From Fibrobacterota bacterium (lineage in GTDB: Bacteria > Fibrobacterota > Fibrobacteria > UBA11236): a stretch of DNA of 64,000 bases. Numbering within the stretch: position 1 is the first letter of the stretch; each line of letters begins with the position of its first letter. Both the position numbers and the translations under genes were made by a program. The notes beneath the pieces were generated by a model. That model was not told the origin of the DNA and ran no database searches. It was given only the letters and a program-made list of their open reading frames with translations. Positions 52,344-60,684 of the stretch are shown here, one piece after another. Location of the stretch: assembly GCA_947482115.1 (NCBI GenBank), contig CANKII010000001.1, forward strand, positions 186,001 through 250,000, in the 5' to 3' direction.

Positions 52344-52451
52344 GAAAGATCCTTGTTTCAGGCGGAAACCCCGTTTATTCAGATGACTAAACTTACCGCA
52401 TTAGCTCAATTTGCGCATAATATCCACGCCCATTTTCCGGAAAGTTTTGCC

Positions 52452-53345
52452 ATGGAAATCCAAAAAACCACGTTTGACACGTTCGATGCCGTTGAAATTA
52501 AAACCGCCAAAGCTCGGTTGATTGTGACTGTCGGAACCGGGCCGCGCGTGGCCCATCTTTCTGCCATCAAGGGGAAATTCGAAACGCGGAATTTGCTGTT
52601 CTGGGATTATGCCCGGAAATACCATCGCAAGGATTGGTTTCTGCTTGGTGGACATCGCATCTGGGGAACGCGGCCTTTGGGAGATGAAAGCGAAGAGGCT
52701 TATACAGCGGATAACGCGCCCTGTAAAGTGAAAATCAGCAAACGTGGCATCACGGTGATTGGATCGGAAATGGAAGCCTTCGGTGTCCATAAAACTTTGT
52801 CGATCAAAGTTCTGGATGATGCGACGTTCGAGGTTGAGAGTTCCCTAACCAATGTGGGAAGCTTGCTCTGGTCCGGTGGCGCATGGGCATTGACTGCAAC
52901 CTTGCCAACCAAAGCTTGCACTTATGGTATTCCACTGGGAGATGGCAGCAATTGGGATATGATTCCGATTGTAATTCCCAAAACCTGGGGAGGTCATACG
53001 ACTCTGGTGAATGATCCGCAGGTTTCTCTCACGGAGCATTGTCTGGTCTTTGAACCGAAAGGCCGCGAGGCCAAGCGCATGGTTCAGGCTCCGCAGGGTT
53101 TGATCGGCATGACGGATGCGTCAGAGAAGATCTCCTTCCTGAAACATTCTCCGTTTGATGTGGATGGGAAATATCCGTTGGGTTGCAATCTGGCGTTCTA
53201 CAACGGGCCGAAAAACTTCATGACGGAAATGGAAAGCATGGGGGCGGAGAAAACACTGAAGCCCGGCGAAACGGTGAGGAATACGGAGACTTGGGCCTTG
53301 AGGGATCCGATTGATTGGAAGAAAGTGAAACAGGTCAAGCTTTAA
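52452..53345 (+). CDS. Aldose-epimerase-like (DUF4380-type) protein
   Basis: 297 residues from the chosen ATG, which has GGAAAG seven bases upstream. The longer frame (from 52353) adds residues without obvious support. The predicted all-beta structure includes VTVGTGPRVAHLSAIKG, LLGGHRIWGTRPLG and VESSLTNVGS. These resemble the mutarotase-like fold in which a sugar sits in a beta sandwich, but I see no clear catalytic His/Glu set. There is no signal peptide. It is divergent from the esterase pair. A sugar-binding or epimerase role is tentative. Confidence 0.55.
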   Translation: MEIQKTTFDTFDAVEIKTAKARLIVTVGTGPRVAHLSAIKGKFETRNLLFWDYARKYHRKDWFLLGGHRIWGTRPLGDESEEAYTADNAPCKVKISKRGITVIGSEMEAFGVHKTLSIKVLDDATFEVESSLTNVGSLLWSGGAWALTATLPTKACTYGIPLGDGSNWDMIPIVIPKTWGGHTTLVNDPQVSLTEHCLVFEPKGREAKRMVQAPQGLIGMTDASEKISFLKHSPFDVDGKYPLGCNLAFYNGPKNFMTEMESMGAEKTLKPGETVRNTETWALRDPIDWKKVKQVKL

Positions 53346-53370
53346 AACCTGTGACTATCGCAAGCCAGCC

Positions 53371-53787
53371 TCAAGGAATGATGTTGAATGTTCCCATAGC
53401 ATGGAAGGAAAATGTAGAGGACACGTGACGGGTGTATGCCCAAGTTCCGGTGGTGCTACTTGTCCACGTGAGCGTGTCGACAGTCTGAACCCCAGCAGTG
53501 GGTGTTACTTGATTCAAGGTAAGCATTGAGGTGCTGCCGGAGGCCGAATAGGTATAAGTTCCTGTGGCACCAATGTTACTCGTATAAGCAGTAGCTGTGG
53601 TATAAGTAATTGTGTCGATTTCGCTCGTCGAATAGAGCTCTTGCATTTTTTTACCGGTGAGACTGGCGAGTGCGGAACCGCTGCCACCGCCTCCACCGCC
53701 CGGTGTTCCGCTTGGCGAAGTGGAAGTGTTGCAAGCAGCGATGATGAAAATCGAGAACAGGATTAAAGCCGAACAAAGTTTGCGCAT
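53371..53787 (-). CDS. Small lipoprotein with glycine-rich linker
   Basis: 138 residues. A signal ends in FIIAACNTS (lipobox), followed by a Ser/Gly/Pro-rich linker with six glycines in a row. The small mature domain is rich in Thr and Ser and consists of beta strands (TITYTTATAYTSNIGATGTY, LTLNQVTPTAGVQT), perhaps an eight-stranded lipocalin-like sheet. AGGAGG sits seven bases before the ATG, a strong site. It lies downstream of the sigma factor gene on the same strand. Function unknown. Confidence 0.75.
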   Translation of the reverse strand: MRKLCSALILFSIFIIAACNTSTSPSGTPGGGGGGSGSALASLTGKKMQELYSTSEIDTITYTTATAYTSNIGATGTYTYSASGSTSMLTLNQVTPTAGVQTVDTLTWTSSTTGTWAYTRHVSSTFSFHAMGTFNIIP

Positions 53788-53870
53788 GGGAAATCCTCCT
53801 GAGTATCGCAACAACCTGCCAAAACAGGCTGGCTTCGTCAAATCATGGGAGGGTTTCAGGGTGTGTTAAA

Positions 53871-53945
53871 GCGGGAACCGGACCATGGCACGCGGTTGGG
53901 ACATATCTGCGGCATTGCAGTGTTCCGGGCATGACCGGTTCCCGC
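53871..53945. repeat. Long inverted repeat between lipoprotein and sigma factor genes
   Basis: GCGGGAACCGG (53871-53881) and CCGGTTCCCGC (53935-53945) are perfect reverse complements enclosing 53 bases that pair only partly. No T-run follows, so it is not a classical terminator for the sigma gene. It may be another small hairpin element. Confidence 0.6.
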
Positions 53946-53960
53946 CGAATCCTTGGACGA

Positions 53961-54542
53961 TTAAGCGGCGGCGCGTGTAACCGGCGAGTTTTCGATTTCA
54001 GCGTAAAGATCCCGGGCGTGGGATTCAATTTTTGTCAGACGCTTGGTAATCGCCACCCGTGATATTCCACAAACCTCCGCAATAGCCTGATGGGTGAAAC
54101 CCAGCTCAAAGCGGAGATAAACGATTTGGCGATCCACGCTGTCCATTCCCTCACCGAGCCGATCCAGAATTTGACGCATGGTGGACGGAGCTTTTTCCTC
54201 ATCCATACAGGGTTCTTCGTCATCCTCCAGACAAATGGCATAGGAGGCCATGACGTCCTTCTGATGCTTTTTCCGGCGCAGGGCATCCAGACAATGGTTG
54301 GTCGCGATGCGGTACAACCACGTGCTGGGCTGGCTCTGGCCCGCGAAGCTCTCCAGCGCGTTTCCGGCCTTCAAGAAAACCTCCTGAACGAGATCTTCCG
54401 CCTCATCGTGGTTTTGTACATATCGAATGCACACCCGCAGCACGAAATCGCGATAGCGCGTGTACAACTGGGTGATGCCCTGAGCGTGTCGAAGGGCGGT
54501 GTCTTGAGTGAGGATTTCGGTGGTGTGGTTTGATGTTTTCAT
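53961..54542 (-). CDS. ECF-type RNA polymerase sigma factor
   Basis: 193 residues from the ATG at 54542. Region 2 is FVLRVCIRYVQNHDEAEDLVQEVFLK with STWLYRIATNHCLDALRRKK; region 4 is LRFELGFTHQAIAEVCGISRVAITKRL. It directs polymerase to a special promoter set. There is no obvious anti-sigma gene beside it. Two features concern its start: a sigma-54 consensus site lies directly upstream (54556-54572), and codons for LRHAQG near the N-terminus come from a 19-bp repeat (54478-54496). The site puts the transcript start almost at the ATG, so a later start such as TTG at about 54467 is possible. Confidence 0.88.
   Translation of the reverse strand: MKTSNHTTEILTQDTALRHAQGITQLYTRYRDFVLRVCIRYVQNHDEAEDLVQEVFLKAGNALESFAGQSQPSTWLYRIATNHCLDALRRKKHQKDVMASYAICLEDDEEPCMDEEKAPSTMRQILDRLGEGMDSVDRQIVYLRFELGFTHQAIAEVCGISRVAITKRLTKIESHARDLYAEIENSPVTRAAA
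54478..54496. repeat. CCCTGAGC...GTCGAAGGG short repeat, copy 3
   Basis: CCCTGAGCGTGTCGAAGGG lies in the N-terminal coding part of the sigma factor gene and is read as ALRHAQG. It differs by one base from the copy at 33930-33948. Confidence 0.75.
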
Positions 54543-54555
54543 GAATAGAGGGTTA

Positions 54556-54572
54556 CGCAACGGCTGTGCCAA
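54556..54572 (-). promoter_or_regulatory. Sigma-54 (-24/-12) promoter upstream of the ECF sigma gene
   Basis: Read on the minus strand the site is TTGGCACAGCCGTTGCG. It matches TGGCAC-N5-TTGC exactly, with GG and GC ten bases apart. Initiation would be near 54545, three bases before the ATG at 54542. The position suggests that sigma-54 controls this sigma factor. The match is by eye, and function is inferred. Confidence 0.55.
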
Positions 54573-54616
54573 GCTTCGAATTGCCTTTTTTGGCGCGTTC
54601 AGGCAGGTTTTTCAAT

Positions 54617-54650
54617 CTTGCGCACAGGCCGCTGCGCAAGGCTTTGCGCA
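54617..54650. promoter_or_regulatory. TTGCGCA inverted/direct repeats between divergent genes
   Basis: CTTGCGCA (54617-54624) and TGCGCAAG (54633-54640) form a perfect inverted repeat, followed by a further TTTGCGCA (54643-54650). They lie between the sigma factor and the divergent lipoprotein genes, a plausible place for an operator or activator sites. There is no direct proof. Confidence 0.4.
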
Positions 54651-54678
54651 CCGCGCGCAACTGAGGAAATTGATTTGC

Positions 54679-55458
54679 ATGCTTTGCGCGCTTTGGGCAT
54701 TCCTGATTTCTGTTGCGATTACAGGTTGTTCACCAAGACCTGTTTCCCACGAAGCATCCAAGGAGATTTCCGTCGATGCGATGATTCGTTCGGGGGATTC
54801 CTGGTTCCTGTTCCGTTTCAATGGATTGCGTTACCTGCCGATGTCTTCGAGATTGGATGCATGGAATAAAACAGTTTTTGCAACGCCGGAGCGGTGGTTG
54901 AATATCACATCTCCCGGTGGAGCTTTCAGGCCTGTTCAAGCCATCGCCGGAACGCAAGGACATTTTTTTCTGCTGGATGCGGCGCAAGGCCGTTTGTGTC
55001 TTTACGATACTGCGGCCCAATTGCTGTCCACTTTTCCTTTGCCACAATCCCTGCTTCCGTGGAATCCCGGTCGCATGGGGGCCTTTGCCGGATCGGATGG
55101 ATCGTTCACTTTTCTCGATTACTTCGTAGGAGAAGCCTTGCAATTCGCGGACCGGGGAGGGCGTGAAGGCGGCACGGATTGGGTGGTGCGCAACCGCTTC
55201 AAGCTACCGATGGGGATGAAGGATTGCATTCAGGAACCGGGACAATCCGGGCTAGCCTGTGTGCTTCCCGAAGGTCCGGCGCACTTTGATGCTTCTTTAA
55301 ACCGGGTTGGAGTGCATGCCTTGCCGCTTCTGGCTTCGAGCATGTTCTGGGACAAGGACGCGGCATCGTGGGGAATCTCGGGTTTTGATTTGAAATCCGG
55401 AGGCAAACGTTTGTTCCGGTTCTGGCCCATGCAAAGACGATTAGAGACCGCCGATTAG
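54679..55458 (+). CDS. Lipoprotein of unknown function, possible beta-propeller
   Basis: 259 residues from the ATG at 54679, which has GAGGAA ten bases upstream. The signal ends in VAITGCS (lipobox). The open frame reaches back to 54508 but crosses the promoter region of the sigma gene. The mature part has repeated short segments such as FLLDAAQGRLCLYD, FTFLDYFVGEALQF and SWGISGFDLKSGGKRLFRF, which look like propeller blades. It lies eight bases before the barrel gene, so it may be its lipoprotein partner. Function unknown. Confidence 0.7.
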   Translation: MLCALWAFLISVAITGCSPRPVSHEASKEISVDAMIRSGDSWFLFRFNGLRYLPMSSRLDAWNKTVFATPERWLNITSPGGAFRPVQAIAGTQGHFFLLDAAQGRLCLYDTAAQLLSTFPLPQSLLPWNPGRMGAFAGSDGSFTFLDYFVGEALQFADRGGREGGTDWVVRNRFKLPMGMKDCIQEPGQSGLACVLPEGPAHFDASLNRVGVHALPLLASSMFWDKDAASWGISGFDLKSGGKRLFRFWPMQRRLETAD

Positions 55459-55465
55459 TTTTTCC

Positions 55466-58444
55466 GTGATTCCATTTGTCTTTTTGCTTTCGAGTGTGTT
55501 CGCGGTAACCCCTGTCGTTATTCCTCCGTGGGCCAATAGTGAAACCCGTTTGTATGACACGGCACAAGTTCCGTTGATCGGAACATTCCGACAGGATTCT
55601 TCGACTGCTCTTGCACCGGCCGGTTTGCCATCATCATCTTCCGCTGAAGCGGATACCGGAGCATATCATCTCGATCTTTCAGGAAGCAAGTCACTTTCGA
55701 TTTCCACGGGACAGGGAGGGGGAGTCGGAGTGGATGCCGCATTGTTGGTGAACATCAAAGGACAAGTTGCGGACAACGTGTATCTGGAAGGAAGCCTTTC
55801 CGATCAAAATGTTCCCGTTCAGCCGGAAGGAAACACCGCCAACCTTCGCGAAGTGGACAACAAGTATTTGCGGGTTTATGGCAGGGAATACGAATACCTC
55901 CTTGGTGATTACATGCTGGGTTATGGCCGTGAAGGCGAGGATCGCTTTTCCATCAAGGCCGATGGCGCGAGATTGAGTTATTCCTTTCCCCGTCTCGGTC
56001 TTTCGGCGCAATACGCCGTGAGCAAGGGATTGTTCCGCACGGATACGCTGCGCGGCGTGGACGGCAAGCAAAGCGGATATTATCTGCGCGGCCGCGACGG
56101 ACGGACTTTCATTACCGTGCTGGCGGGGACGGAAAAGATCTGGCGCAACGGCATTTTGCTGCAGCGCGGTTCGGATTACACGATCGACTATTCACAGGGG
56201 CGGATCGATTTCCAAAAGGAAATCTGGGTCACCAGTGAAAATTTTTTCGCGGCGGAGTTTCAATACACGGAGGAGAATTTTCCGCGCAGCATCGTGGGAT
56301 TTGAACTGACGGACACGGCGGGCCCATTCCGTTTCAGCGCCCGGGCGATTCAGGAATGGGATGACAAGAATAATCCCGCGGCCGGACCGCCGGATCTTGC
56401 GAGCTTGAACCGGTTTCAGCAACTCGGGGATTCTGTTTTGTTGGACTCGGCAAAAAATCCCGTGCAGCTTCCCCAGCGGCTGGCCAGCGGAGCTTTCGCG
56501 GCGGATTGGGATGGCGGGGAACACGGAAATGCCCGGTTCGTTTTGCTGGGAAGTTTACTGGACAAGAATCTGTATTCCAGCCGGGACGATGGAGACAATA
56601 CAGGATTTTCCACGCGGTATCACGGGGTTCACCATTTCGGAAAACCGCTGGATCAGGATGGCTTTTCACGGCTTGAAATCGAACCGATCCATGAACACCG
56701 CTCCGCTCACTTCGCTTCCTTTCATCAATTGGTCGAGCCGCGCATCTTTCGCGATCGATGGAATCTCGATGCCAGCGTGGGTGAGAAAGATTTCGATGCC
56801 AACAGTTTGCGGCTTTCACTGGAACCTCACACCGGTTTGATGTTTGGAGCCGAAGGAGGATTTGCAGAAGGAAAAATTCTGGATTCGCTGCACGCAGTGT
56901 CCCGAAGGGGTGAAGTTTTCGCAGGTGTTCATACGTCAGCTTTTAATGTGGGTTTGTCTTCCGAAGCCAAACTCGCCAAAGATCCCAATCGTCGGGATAA
57001 TTATCGCCAGAAGACGAATGCAGATGCCTTGCTGGCCGGATGGATGCCTAAGGCACAATTGCTTCATGATACCTGGTTGCTGGCTTTACCGATGGGATCG
57101 GGTCAAACCCAACTGTGGCAGCCGGAGGTTTCCCTCGAAAGCCCGTCGCTTTGGAACCGCTGGATATGGAACACGGATGTCAATGCTTTGTATGGCCAAT
57201 CGAATTATTCCGGCAAACTTTCTTCTCCGCTGGATTCGGTTTTGGACATCGGTCTTTCCCAGCGTTTGCGGCTTCTGGCTTGGGGACCGTTCAGCGGTGA
57301 AGCTTTTGCCGCGCGTCGTTTTCACCGGGAATGGATCACGCAATCCAACGGTTTGCGTTCGGTGGATCCGCAGGATGGAGTCTATGATCAGGCGCAACTC
57401 TATTTGGCGGCATCGGGTTACCCACAAGGTTATGGCGCTCAGACGCATTATCAGGTTTCACGAACCGCTGAAATTCCCTTGATCAACGCTTATAAAAAGG
57501 TGGATGCGGGAAAGGGCGACTACCTGTTCGATTCCCTGCTAAACGCCTACGAGCGGGTTGAAACAGGCGGGGATTACATCTTCACGGGATTGCAGCGCGA
57601 TACCACCTTGGGATCGCGTCCCTATCAGGATTTGCAATGGACTTTGCATATCGATTTGTCTCCCGGGAAATGGCCCATGAAGATCGGTGGCGTGCTGGCG
57701 GATATTGATTTTGGACTGGATGTGGCCACGGATCATCAGGACAGCGCTTCGGATCCCATTCCATTGCCGCGGTTGACGGACGGCCAAATCGAATCCGTGC
57801 GTTCCGGTCATGCACACTATGAACCTTCTCTGCGATGGCACAGCCGAGAAGGCCAGCGATCCGCAACGGCGCGATATCAACGGGATTATTCCAAAGGCGC
57901 GGGGCTTTACGCCTTTCGCGAACTGGACTGGCGGACGGATGAAGAATACCGTTGGGCTTGGAATGAGGATTGGGAAACGTTGCTGGGCGGCACGGTGCAA
58001 TCCAAGAGACGGGAAGGGCTCACAGCCTCATCGCCTTCTGAAAGTCATGTGGATATGCAACAAGGGCGGGTGGAATTGTATCGGCATTTGCCGCATGCGC
58101 TGACCTTGATTCCTTCAGTGGAATATGAACGGGCAAAAGGCGAGGATGTGGGATTTCCGGTGGACTTGCAGGGAGTGACTCCGAAGGCCCGTTTGGAAAA
58201 AGGTTCGTTCTATGGAGGCCGTGCTTCCGTGGAGTACGCCTTGCATTCCCTTTTCGGAACGGGCGAAGGCAGCTATTTCGCGACAGATGGATATCGCAAG
58301 GGTTTGACGCATCGCGTTGAAGTGCTGGCGCAGTCGGAAATTCAGACGCATTTGCATTTGAATCTCAGTTATCTGGCGCGCCTCGAACCCCATGCCTCAT
58401 CGTGGGATCAGAAGATGACTGCGGAAATGCGGGCGGTGTTCTGA
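55466..58444 (+). CDS. Large outer-membrane beta-barrel protein, SprA-like features
   Basis: 992 residues from a GTG. The signal (PFVFLLSSVFAVTPVVIPP) is followed by a region with SGSKSLSISTGQGGGVGVD, EGSLSDQNVPVQPEGNT and EYLLGDYM, and by GTEKIWRNGILLQRGSDYTI, a type of motif I associate with the SprA gliding/type IX secretion protein. The rest is alternating polar/aromatic beta strands, and the chain ends in Phe (EMRAVF), as barrel proteins often do. The stop overlaps the next start (TGATG). It is probably an outer-membrane channel or secretion component. The SprA link is a weak similarity only. Confidence 0.75.
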   Translation: MIPFVFLLSSVFAVTPVVIPPWANSETRLYDTAQVPLIGTFRQDSSTALAPAGLPSSSSAEADTGAYHLDLSGSKSLSISTGQGGGVGVDAALLVNIKGQVADNVYLEGSLSDQNVPVQPEGNTANLREVDNKYLRVYGREYEYLLGDYMLGYGREGEDRFSIKADGARLSYSFPRLGLSAQYAVSKGLFRTDTLRGVDGKQSGYYLRGRDGRTFITVLAGTEKIWRNGILLQRGSDYTIDYSQGRIDFQKEIWVTSENFFAAEFQYTEENFPRSIVGFELTDTAGPFRFSARAIQEWDDKNNPAAGPPDLASLNRFQQLGDSVLLDSAKNPVQLPQRLASGAFAADWDGGEHGNARFVLLGSLLDKNLYSSRDDGDNTGFSTRYHGVHHFGKPLDQDGFSRLEIEPIHEHRSAHFASFHQLVEPRIFRDRWNLDASVGEKDFDANSLRLSLEPHTGLMFGAEGGFAEGKILDSLHAVSRRGEVFAGVHTSAFNVGLSSEAKLAKDPNRRDNYRQKTNADALLAGWMPKAQLLHDTWLLALPMGSGQTQLWQPEVSLESPSLWNRWIWNTDVNALYGQSNYSGKLSSPLDSVLDIGLSQRLRLLAWGPFSGEAFAARRFHREWITQSNGLRSVDPQDGVYDQAQLYLAASGYPQGYGAQTHYQVSRTAEIPLINAYKKVDAGKGDYLFDSLLNAYERVETGGDYIFTGLQRDTTLGSRPYQDLQWTLHIDLSPGKWPMKIGGVLADIDFGLDVATDHQDSASDPIPLPRLTDGQIESVRSGHAHYEPSLRWHSREGQRSATARYQRDYSKGAGLYAFRELDWRTDEEYRWAWNEDWETLLGGTVQSKRREGLTASSPSESHVDMQQGRVELYRHLPHALTLIPSVEYERAKGEDVGFPVDLQGVTPKARLEKGSFYGGRASVEYALHSLFGTGEGSYFATDGYRKGLTHRVEVLAQSEIQTHLHLNLSYLARLEPHASSWDQKMTAEMRAVF

Positions 58445-59916
58445 TGCGTCGCGCACGCTGGATATTCCTGATGATGCTGGCCTTTGTTGCCGTGGCGCGG
58501 GCTATTTCCGTGGATGAAGGATATTGGGACGGAAGCACACTGTTCAAAATACGTCACATTGAAATTCTGGATGATCGCGGCCGTGCTTTGGACGGGCTTG
58601 TGATTCGGGGTTATGCCGGTGCGGCGGCGAGTCGCAAGAATATGGACGCCTTGCATGCCGAAGTTAAAGAGTATTTGTTGAGTCGGGGCTTTCCGTTTGC
58701 AACCATTCTAAGTGAAGCCACGTTGGATTCTTCGAGCCCCAAGACGGTGGACTTGAATATTCGTGTTCACTTGGGGGACGCCTTCAAGCTGGGCGAAGTT
58801 CGACCTCTGGAAACTCGGACTCAATCCGAAGTGGTGTCGCGTCTGGCCTTGTGGAAAACGGGGGAGTCTTTCAGTCCGGAGAGGTTGGAACAGGGATTGA
58901 AGCGGTTGGGTCGCACGGGTTATTATGAATCCGCCGCATTGACGGGTTTGTTCCGGGACTCCCTTCGCAATCTCATTTATCCCGTTCTGAGAATTCCGGA
59001 TTTGCCCGGTAATCGTTTGAGCGGATTGCTGGGATACGACTCCAAGGCTTTGACAGGTTCGCAGTTGACGGGATTCGCGGATCTTCATCTCATCAACATG
59101 TTTGGTACTGCGCGGGATTTGGATTTCACCTTTGACAGCCGCGCAGGAAATGAACGCGAAGTCCATCTGGCTTATGTGGAACCGTGGATTTTGCAATTAC
59201 CCGTGGGAGCCCGGGTCGAGGTCAATTTCCTGCAGCAGGATACCTTGTTCTGGGAATGGAACCGTGACCTCACCTTTTTTCAGGATTTGAATTTCAACAG
59301 CCGTCTGGAAGTTCGTTTTGGAGATCAACAGAATCGCGATTTGATTCTGGCAACGCAAACACACGCATTGCGTTCGGGCTTGCGTTGGATATACGATGGT
59401 CGCGACCGGGTTCCTTTGACTTCATCCGGTTATCGAATGGAAGTCGGAGCGACGGGGTTGAGACGGCAGACGGGGGATAGTCTCTATTATCTGGTTCAAG
59501 GCAGTGGTATAGTCGATTCGTGGATTCCGCTTACATCCCGGATCGGCCTTAAACTGGGTTTGCACGCAGCCAGCAATTTCCCGTTAAGTAGGATGAATCA
59601 AGGCGAACTGTATTTTGTGGGTGGAGCCAATTCCCTGCGCGGATATCGCGAACGGGAATTTCCGACCAATGCCTATGTGTTGGGACAGGCCGAACTTCAA
59701 CTGTGGTTAAACCGCCGGGGGAGATTATTTGCTTTCACGGATCCAGGATTGGTGAATCGTTTGGTCAGCGAATACTCGTGGCGTCGGGTGATCGGGTATG
59801 GCGCGGGTATTGAGATTTCCAAGGGAAATTGGGGACTTGCGTTGACTTACGCCCTGAGCCCTGAACGCGCGCCGGGGGATGGTTTATTGCATGTCGGCGT
59901 GGACAATCGATTTTAA
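58444..59916 (+). CDS. Omp85-superfamily outer-membrane protein (TamA/BamA-like)
   Basis: 490 residues from the ATG at 58444, inside the preceding stop codon. A signal peptide (about 1-21) is followed by POTRA-like domains (about 30-190, with LDSSSPKTVDLNIRVHLGDAFKLGEV and FSPERLEQGLKRLGRTGYYE). A 16-strand-type barrel follows, with the signature ANSLRGYREREFPTN, the conserved RGY/F of loop 6. The chain ends in Phe (VDNRF). Such proteins insert or export outer-membrane proteins. The translational coupling to the barrel gene suggests that it helps that protein into the membrane (inference). It is shorter than BamA. Confidence 0.87.
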   Translation: MRRARWIFLMMLAFVAVARAISVDEGYWDGSTLFKIRHIEILDDRGRALDGLVIRGYAGAAASRKNMDALHAEVKEYLLSRGFPFATILSEATLDSSSPKTVDLNIRVHLGDAFKLGEVRPLETRTQSEVVSRLALWKTGESFSPERLEQGLKRLGRTGYYESAALTGLFRDSLRNLIYPVLRIPDLPGNRLSGLLGYDSKALTGSQLTGFADLHLINMFGTARDLDFTFDSRAGNEREVHLAYVEPWILQLPVGARVEVNFLQQDTLFWEWNRDLTFFQDLNFNSRLEVRFGDQQNRDLILATQTHALRSGLRWIYDGRDRVPLTSSGYRMEVGATGLRRQTGDSLYYLVQGSGIVDSWIPLTSRIGLKLGLHAASNFPLSRMNQGELYFVGGANSLRGYREREFPTNAYVLGQAELQLWLNRRGRLFAFTDPGLVNRLVSEYSWRRVIGYGAGIEISKGNWGLALTYALSPERAPGDGLLHVGVDNRF

Positions 59917-59938
59917 AGGGATTTCACAATTTCAACGC

Positions 59939-59967
59939 TTTTCATGTACCTGACCTTTTAATAATAT
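59939..59967 (+). promoter_or_regulatory. Possible promoter for the cysteine-rich lipoprotein
   Basis: TTTTCA (59939-59944) and TAATAT (59962-59967) are separated by 17 bases, a weak sigma-70-type match (4/6 and about 5/6). The following gene begins at 59997. Confidence 0.3.
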
Positions 59968-59996
59968 CGTCTTACGAAAATACCTTGGAGGAAAAC

Positions 59997-60311
59997 ATGA
60001 AAATGTTCAACTGCCTCTTGTTAATTGCCGCTATCCTGGCCGGATGCATGGCCAAGTCTCCAAAGTCCGAAACACCCGCACCTGGATTTCCTGCAGGTTC
60101 CGTAACGGAGATGAAACTCCAGATTTCAAGAGCCTGTTGGTATTGCGGGGATTACACGGGTCCGGTAACAGGAAATTCCACATTACCCAGCCCATCCCGC
60201 ATATGCGGTGAACACAACAATCCCAGATGGTCCGGTTCATGTCCTACAATAACCACCTTGGGTGATGGTTCGACGTGGCAATTCCAGGGTGGATGCCGAT
60301 GTGATGGCTAG
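59997..60311 (+). CDS. Small cysteine-rich lipoprotein
   Basis: 104 residues. The GGAGG site lies seven bases before the ATG. The signal ends in ILAGCMAKS (lipobox). Besides the lipidated Cys, the mature part carries seven others: ACWYCGDY, RICGEH, SCPT and GCRCDG. They are likely to form disulfides or bind a metal in the periplasm. I recognise no family. It is convergent with an ArsC/Spx-like gene. Confidence 0.75.
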   Translation: MKMFNCLLLIAAILAGCMAKSPKSETPAPGFPAGSVTEMKLQISRACWYCGDYTGPVTGNSTLPSPSRICGEHNNPRWSGSCPTITTLGDGSTWQFQGGCRCDG

Positions 60312-60339
60312 AGTCTCTTTTTCCTGCAAAGGGTGAGAA

Positions 60340-60675
60340 CTATTTCCAGCCCAACCAGATCCCCGGTTGCATTCCCGATGTCGCCTCCCGGCCATTGCGG
60401 ACGATGGGTGTTTTAATCAGCAGGGGATCGTCCAATAAAACTTGCGGGATGCGGGCGGGCGTCATAAACGCGAGACCTTTTTCAAGAAATCGTTTCGATT
60501 CCCGATCCAGAAGCTTTTCCCAACCCACGGCATGGGCCACCGTTTCGAGCTCTCTTGGTGCGAGTCCCTTGATTTTGAGGTCGATGAATTGAAAAGGGAT
60601 GCGGCGTTCCTTAAACCAACGCTCCGATTTGCGGGTATCGGAACAATCCCTGCGGCCAAAGATTTGAATGTTCAT
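60340..60675 (-). CDS. ArsC/Spx-family glutaredoxin-like protein
   Basis: 111 residues. It begins IQIFGRRDCSDTRKSERWFKER, with the Cys in the CxxT position used by the family. The C-terminal part has LIKTPIVRNGREATSG. Family members are arsenate reductases, the regulator Spx and YffB-like proteins of unknown role. The Arg triad for arsenate is not fully visible, so YffB/Spx-like is safer than a true arsenate reductase. A small membrane protein gene lies upstream with nine bases between. Confidence 0.8.
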   Translation of the reverse strand: MNIQIFGRRDCSDTRKSERWFKERRIPFQFIDLKIKGLAPRELETVAHAVGWEKLLDRESKRFLEKGLAFMTPARIPQVLLDDPLLIKTPIVRNGREATSGMQPGIWLGWK

Positions 60676-60684
60676 GTTCCGTTC

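Noticed and set aside
53887-53905. Second sigma-54-like site (TGGCACG...TTGGG)
   Set aside because: The -12 element has GG instead of GC and spacing is off by one. It also lies within the imperfect hairpin 53871-53945.
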